DNA from: Methanobacteriota archaeon
Lineage (GTDB): Archaea; Halobacteriota; Methanocellia; Methanocellales; Methanocellaceae
Assembly (NCBI GenBank): GCA_023436075.1
Contig: JAEZKS010000008.1
Coordinates: 1 to 7,866 of the forward strand
Reading direction: 5' to 3'
DNA length: 7,866 bases
Of this stretch, positions 5,608-7,866 are shown piece by piece; position 1 is the first letter of the stretch, and each line of letters starts with the position of its first letter. The position numbers and the translations under genes are program-made. The notes below the pieces were generated by a model. It did not search any database. It was not told the DNA's origin and saw only the letters and a program-made list of their open reading frames with translations.

Positions 5608-5614
5608 TTATATA
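5608..5614 (-). promoter_or_regulatory. TATA box for the 184-residue protein gene
   Basis: On the minus strand this reads TATATAA within ACTATATAATGG, 26-32 bases upstream of the ATG at 5582. It is the clearest TATA box in the window. Its spacing predicts transcription starting at or within a few bases of the start codon. An AAGGT lies 6-10 bases before the ATG but would barely be included in the transcript. Confidence 0.6.
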
Positions 5615-5688
5615 GTTTTTCTTATTCATATCGTTATTAAAAGCAATATTATAAAATCATGCTCATGTGGCCGATCGAATAATCTGGA

Positions 5689-5703
5689 TCTGACGCTGTC
5701 AGA
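5689..5703. promoter_or_regulatory. Short perfect palindrome upstream of the 5582 gene
   Basis: TCTGAC and GTCAGA form an exact inverted repeat around a 3-base centre (GCT). It lies between the regulator gene and the 184-residue protein gene, roughly 75 bases upstream of the latter's TATA box. It could be a binding site for a dimeric regulator or a chance palindrome; there is no second copy in the window to support an operator. Confidence 0.25.
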
Positions 5704-5790
5704 AAAAGGCTTTGCATGATTTAGAAACGCCATACAGGCCAGTTGCCATGTAAGATGTCGCTCAGCATCTGCAAGCTACGCTAATGCCGA

Positions 5791-5808
5791 ATAAAAGAAT
5801 TAGAAAAA
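5791..5808 (-). terminator. T-rich terminator after the regulator gene
   Basis: On the minus strand the sequence beginning about 10 bases after the regulator stop reads CTTTTTCTAATTCTTTTAT. Repeated T-runs without a stem are the usual archaeal termination signal, so the regulator is probably transcribed alone. Confidence 0.5.
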
Positions 5809-5818
5809 GGTGGACGGC

Positions 5819-6202
5819 TTATTTCAGCTTGTCCGTGAGTGACCTGAGCTTCTGGATATTGTCCAGGTGAAGCTGGGCCTCTACGCGCTTGCGCTCTTCC
5901 AGCGTGGAGATGATGTCGGTGATGCTGGTGGCGAGCTTGTAGCACTTCAGTGGCCTGCCCTTGCCCTCTTTCTTGATCTCGCGCTCTTCGATCCAGTTTT
6001 GGTCCCGGAGCTCGCGCATGACGATGCTGACTTCGGGCTGCCGGAGATCGGCGCCCAGCTCGATGTCGCGGCTGATAGTCTCGTCGACGTTTGCCAGATA
6101 GACCAGTGTCTTGGCAACGTTTCTCTTCAGTCCTACATTCACCAGGGTCTCAACGAAGTCCTTGTCCTTCTCGTCTAATACTGGCACTGTAAGTTTTTTC
6201 AT
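5819..6202 (-). CDS. Winged-helix transcriptional regulator (methanogen type)
   Basis: A 127-residue DNA-binding protein. Helices around KDKDFVETLVNVGLKRNVAKTL and the ISRDIELG...RQPEVSIVMRELRDQNW segment form a helix-turn-helix in which RQPEVSIVMREL is the recognition helix. A wing with basic residues follows (EEREIKKEGKGRPLKCYKLA). The last 30 residues (LEERKRVEAQLHLDNIQKLRSL) form a predicted coiled coil for dimerisation. There is no ligand domain. Proteins of this look are common in methanogenic archaea as predicted regulators; targets are unknown. A GTG at 6211 would add three residues, but a GAGGTGG ribosome binding site overlaps that GTG and is ideally placed (five bases) before the ATG at 6202, so ATG is chosen. 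It is divergent from the deacetylase-family gene across a long A/T-rich gap containing inverted repeats that it might bind. Confidence 0.88.
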   Translation of the reverse strand: MKKLTVPVLDEKDKDFVETLVNVGLKRNVAKTLVYLANVDETISRDIELGADLRQPEVSIVMRELRDQNWIEEREIKKEGKGRPLKCYKLATSITDIISTLEERKRVEAQLHLDNIQKLRSLTDKLK

Positions 6203-6207
6203 CCTGT

Positions 6208-6214
6208 CCACCTC
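6208..6214 (-). promoter_or_regulatory. Ribosome binding site that decides the regulator start
   Basis: GAGGTGG on the minus strand matches the archaeal GGAGGTGA consensus and lies five bases before the ATG at 6202. The competing GTG at 6211 is inside this site, which argues against its use. Confidence 0.7.
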
Positions 6215-6240
6215 AACTGAAAATTATTTCCCAATCAGAA

Positions 6241-6257
6241 TTAAATATTTATTATAT
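6241..6257 (-). promoter_or_regulatory. Probable TATA region of the regulator gene
   Basis: On the minus strand this reads ATATAATAAATATTTAA, about 40-55 bases upstream of the ATG. A start about 25 bases on would give a leader of roughly 20 bases that includes the ribosome binding site. A second A/T run nearer the gene (AAATAATTTT, about 6221-6230) would put the start at the ATG and exclude that site, so the distal box is preferred. Confidence 0.45.
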
Positions 6258-6289
6258 GAATTCTGACAGTAGATAGTTAACCAACCGTT

Positions 6290-6408
6290 ATTATATATAC
6301 TTTACCCTTATAGATGCGATAATAAAATTTTGATTGAATATATTATCGCACAATCCTTCAATAAAGAAGCGTTAATATTTAAGCTTTGTGGGCTTCTTTA
6401 TTTTTTAA
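6290..6408 (+). ncRNA. Candidate small RNA with two stem-loops and a T-run end
   Basis: A TATA-like TTATATATA lies at about 6290-6298. Near the expected start, TGCGATAATA (6315-6324) pairs exactly with TATTATCGCA (6341-6350). Then AATAAAGAAGC (6360-6370) pairs exactly over 11 bases with GCTTCTTTATT (6392-6402), closing a 21-base loop and running into TTTTTT. TATA box, stems and a T-run in order look like a short transcription unit of under 100 bases on the plus strand. No known RNA family is recognised. The first repeat could instead be an operator for the divergent genes. Nothing but pattern supports transcription. Confidence 0.35.
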
Positions 6409-6737
6409 AAATATCATATTTGGTTGCAGCATGCTTATTGTTATGGAAATACGATTTGATAACAGCGATCATATAATAACCGCCCGGCGGTATTATAAAA
6501 ATGCCTTTTTAAAAATTCGAAGGGCGGCTGGCGATGCCATGTAGTTTATAAGTAAGCCTATGCGCTTGCCGATTATCGGAAGCGTCACAACCGACGTTTC
6601 AGATGGAGATTTCGATCGGGGCTTTGCGTGCGTTTCGCGCAAATGTGCCTCCTTTGTACTTGTTCCATGAGAAATGCCGGTATGATGGCGGGAATTGCAG
6701 AAAGCCTCAATAATCTTCTACAGTATCATATAATGTT
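6409..6737. other. Rest of the divergent intergenic region, with three small hairpins
   Basis: No gene is supported here. Three further inverted repeats are visible. At 6473-6496, ATAATA pairs with TATTAT and CCG with CGG around a CCCGG loop, with one bulged A. At 6563-6584, CGCTT and CCGA pair with TCGG and AAGCG, with one bulged G and a 3-base loop. At 6623-6643, TTTGCG pairs with CGCAAA. An A/T-rich CAATAATCTT (about 6708-6717) is at a suitable distance to serve as a weak TATA box for a leaderless deacetylase-family message. The role of the hairpins is unknown. Confidence 0.4.
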
Positions 6738-7733
6738 ATGTCCGACAGGCCATGCATTTTCTATTGCGACGCATTCCTGAAACACGGAGGAGAGGATCAC
6801 ATCGAACGGCCATCCCGTCTCGCCCAGACCATGGCGTACCTGAATGGCGTCGGGCTTTTCGGGAGTGTGGACCTGCTGGAGCCACGGCCTGCCACGGAAG
6901 CCGAGATTACCGCCGTACATGCTACTGATTATCTGGACTACGTCAAGGCCAGAGGCCCGGGCGATCTTGACCCGGATACTGTCATGACCGAAGGCTCGTT
7001 TCAGGCGGCCACGCTGGCCGCCGGCGCGGCTGTTGGATGCGTCGACGAGTCTGAGACCCGCGACCTGGCCTTCGGCATGGTCCGGCCGCCGGGCCACCAT
7101 GCGATGCCCGATCACGCCAAAGGCTTCTGCATTTTCAATAATGCGGCCATCGGTGCTGCCCATGCGCTGAAATCAGTGAAGCGGGTGCTCATCGTGGACT
7201 GGGACGTGCACCACGGCAACGGCACCGAGCACATGTTCTACACCACGCCGGACGTTCTGTATTTCTCCGTTCACCAGTACCCGTGGTTCCCGGGCACCGG
7301 CAGTCCCGACGATGTCGGCATGGACGATGGCGCCGGATTCAACGTGAACGTGGCGCTGCCCGCCCGATCCAACGACGCCGACTACCTGGAAGTCTTCCGG
7401 AGGCTGCTCCTGCCCATCGCTGACAGCTACAAGCCTGAGCAGATCATTGTCTCTGCCGGCTTCGACCCGCTGTGGGAAGACCCGCTGGGCGGGATGCACC
7501 TCTCGCCTGCGGGCTTCCAGGCCATGGCATACGCATTGCGAGGCATCCGCGGGGCACGGGGGGTCGCAGCGCTGCTAGAAGGCGGGTACTCGGAAAAGCT
7601 GCCGTCCTGCGTCGAGGCGGCCATACGCGGGTTCCTCGGAGAAGAGGCGGATATCAGTCCGACGACGTCCGACCTGGCCACGCTGAACACCGCCTATGCC
7701 GTCGAGGTGCAGAAACAGTACTGGCGATTATAA
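6738..7733 (+). CDS. Class II-type histone deacetylase / AcuC-like Zn amidohydrolase
   Basis: A 331-residue member of the histone deacetylase superfamily. Visible signatures in order are: FYCDAFLKHGGEDHIERPSRL (8-28, the usual N-terminus), RPPGHHA (tandem His120-His121, active site), VDWDVHHGNGTEH with zinc ligands Asp156 and His158, SAGFDPLWEDPLGG with the third zinc ligand Asp243, and LLEGGY with Tyr284, the transition-state tyrosine. All catalytic residues are present, so it should be active in removing acetyl groups. The substrate could be acetyl-lysine on chromatin or metabolic proteins, or an acetylated polyamine; family membership does not decide. Length and start are typical, and no signal peptide is seen. 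There is no ribosome binding site, consistent with a leaderless message. The nearest gene upstream is the divergent regulator, which may control it. In archaea with histones or Alba a chromatin role is conceivable, but no such gene is in the window. Confidence 0.94.
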   Translation: MSDRPCIFYCDAFLKHGGEDHIERPSRLAQTMAYLNGVGLFGSVDLLEPRPATEAEITAVHATDYLDYVKARGPGDLDPDTVMTEGSFQAATLAAGAAVGCVDESETRDLAFGMVRPPGHHAMPDHAKGFCIFNNAAIGAAHALKSVKRVLIVDWDVHHGNGTEHMFYTTPDVLYFSVHQYPWFPGTGSPDDVGMDDGAGFNVNVALPARSNDADYLEVFRRLLLPIADSYKPEQIIVSAGFDPLWEDPLGGMHLSPAGFQAMAYALRGIRGARGVAALLEGGYSEKLPSCVEAAIRGFLGEEADISPTTSDLATLNTAYAVEVQKQYWRL

Positions 7734-7754
7734 AATAAGACGACGAAAACCGGC

Positions 7755-7784
7755 CAGGCAATCGTCGCATGTCTTGCCTGTTTA
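7755..7784 (+). terminator. Stem-loop after the deacetylase-family gene
   Basis: CAGGCAA (7755-7761) pairs exactly with TTGCCTG (7774-7780) around a 12-base loop and is followed by TTTAAAC. It begins 21 bases after the stop codon and may help end the transcript. The T-run is short. Confidence 0.4.
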
Positions 7785-7830
7785 AACAAGAGGCATCTCT
7801 ACGTCAGTCACGCGCCCGCGCGTGTGACCG

Positions 7831-7866
7831 AGCCGCCGGGCTCCCTTATTGAAGCCGCCGGGCTCC
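7831..7866. repeat. GC-rich direct repeat at the right edge
   Basis: AGCCGCCGGGCTCC occurs at 7831-7844 and again at 7853-7866, a period of 22 bases, and is cut by the window end. Each copy can fold on itself (AGCC with GGCT). Just before it, GTCACGCG... and ...CGTGTGAC (7807-7828) form a further imperfect GC-rich inverted repeat. This may be the start of a tandem array or a structured element continuing to the right. Confidence 0.5.

Noticed and set aside
6603..6713. A 36-codon open frame (ATG at 6603, TAA at 6711) just before the deacetylase-family gene
   Set aside because: No ribosome binding site or TATA-like box at a suitable distance, composition unlike a real protein, and it overlaps a hairpin. 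It is kept only as a remote possibility of an upstream peptide.

Overview
The window looks like a chromosomal stretch of a methanogenic archaeon, most likely of the Methanocella type (order Methanocellales). The lineage is inferred from protein style, not from a marker gene. The evidence is: a winged-helix regulator of a kind typical of methanogens; archaeal TATA-like boxes about 25-30 bases upstream of several start codons, with no ribosome binding site between (leaderless promoters); other genes with GGAGGTGA-type ribosome binding sites; GC-rich coding DNA with A/T-rich promoters; and a class II-type histone deacetylase homologue. There is no rRNA, tRNA, CRISPR array, transposase or phage gene.

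Layout, left to right. An alpha/beta hydrolase on the minus strand runs off the left edge (1-763). A small cysteine-rich protein follows on the plus strand (874-1089). A calcineurin-type metallophosphoesterase (1490-2353), a PD-(D/E)XK nuclease-like protein (2831-3367) and an EamA/DMT membrane transporter (3328-4311) all lie on the minus strand; the last two overlap or abut and are probably one transcript. A small secreted Gly/Tyr-rich protein (4467-4775) is on the plus strand. A conserved-looking 184-residue protein with RNase H-like acidic residues (5028-5582) and the winged-helix regulator (5819-6202) are on the minus strand. A divergent intergenic region of over 500 bases full of small inverted repeats separates the regulator from the histone deacetylase-family gene (6738-7733). 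The window ends in a short GC-rich direct repeat.

The most striking content is three non-coding, giant imperfect-hairpin elements built from short units of about 9 bases. Elements 1 (1111-1365) and 3 (4837-4984) use CGCCAAGAC-like units. Element 2 (2417-2805) uses a different CACTAAAAC/CACTAAAGG-like unit. Element 2 ends in perfect 45-base inverted repeats and element 3 in perfect 36-base inverted repeats. Elements 1 and 3 share an 18-base identical core but place it with opposite polarity relative to the hairpin centre. Element 1 and element 3 each sit between convergent genes; element 2 sits between two co-directional genes. They do not encode proteins and I see no transposase.

The genes do not form one obvious pathway: this is mostly a row of single-gene units with their own promoters. 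No complete defence or metabolic system can be supported from the sequence. The best candidates for something undescribed are the hairpin elements, the 184-residue protein, and a possible small RNA in the divergent intergenic region.
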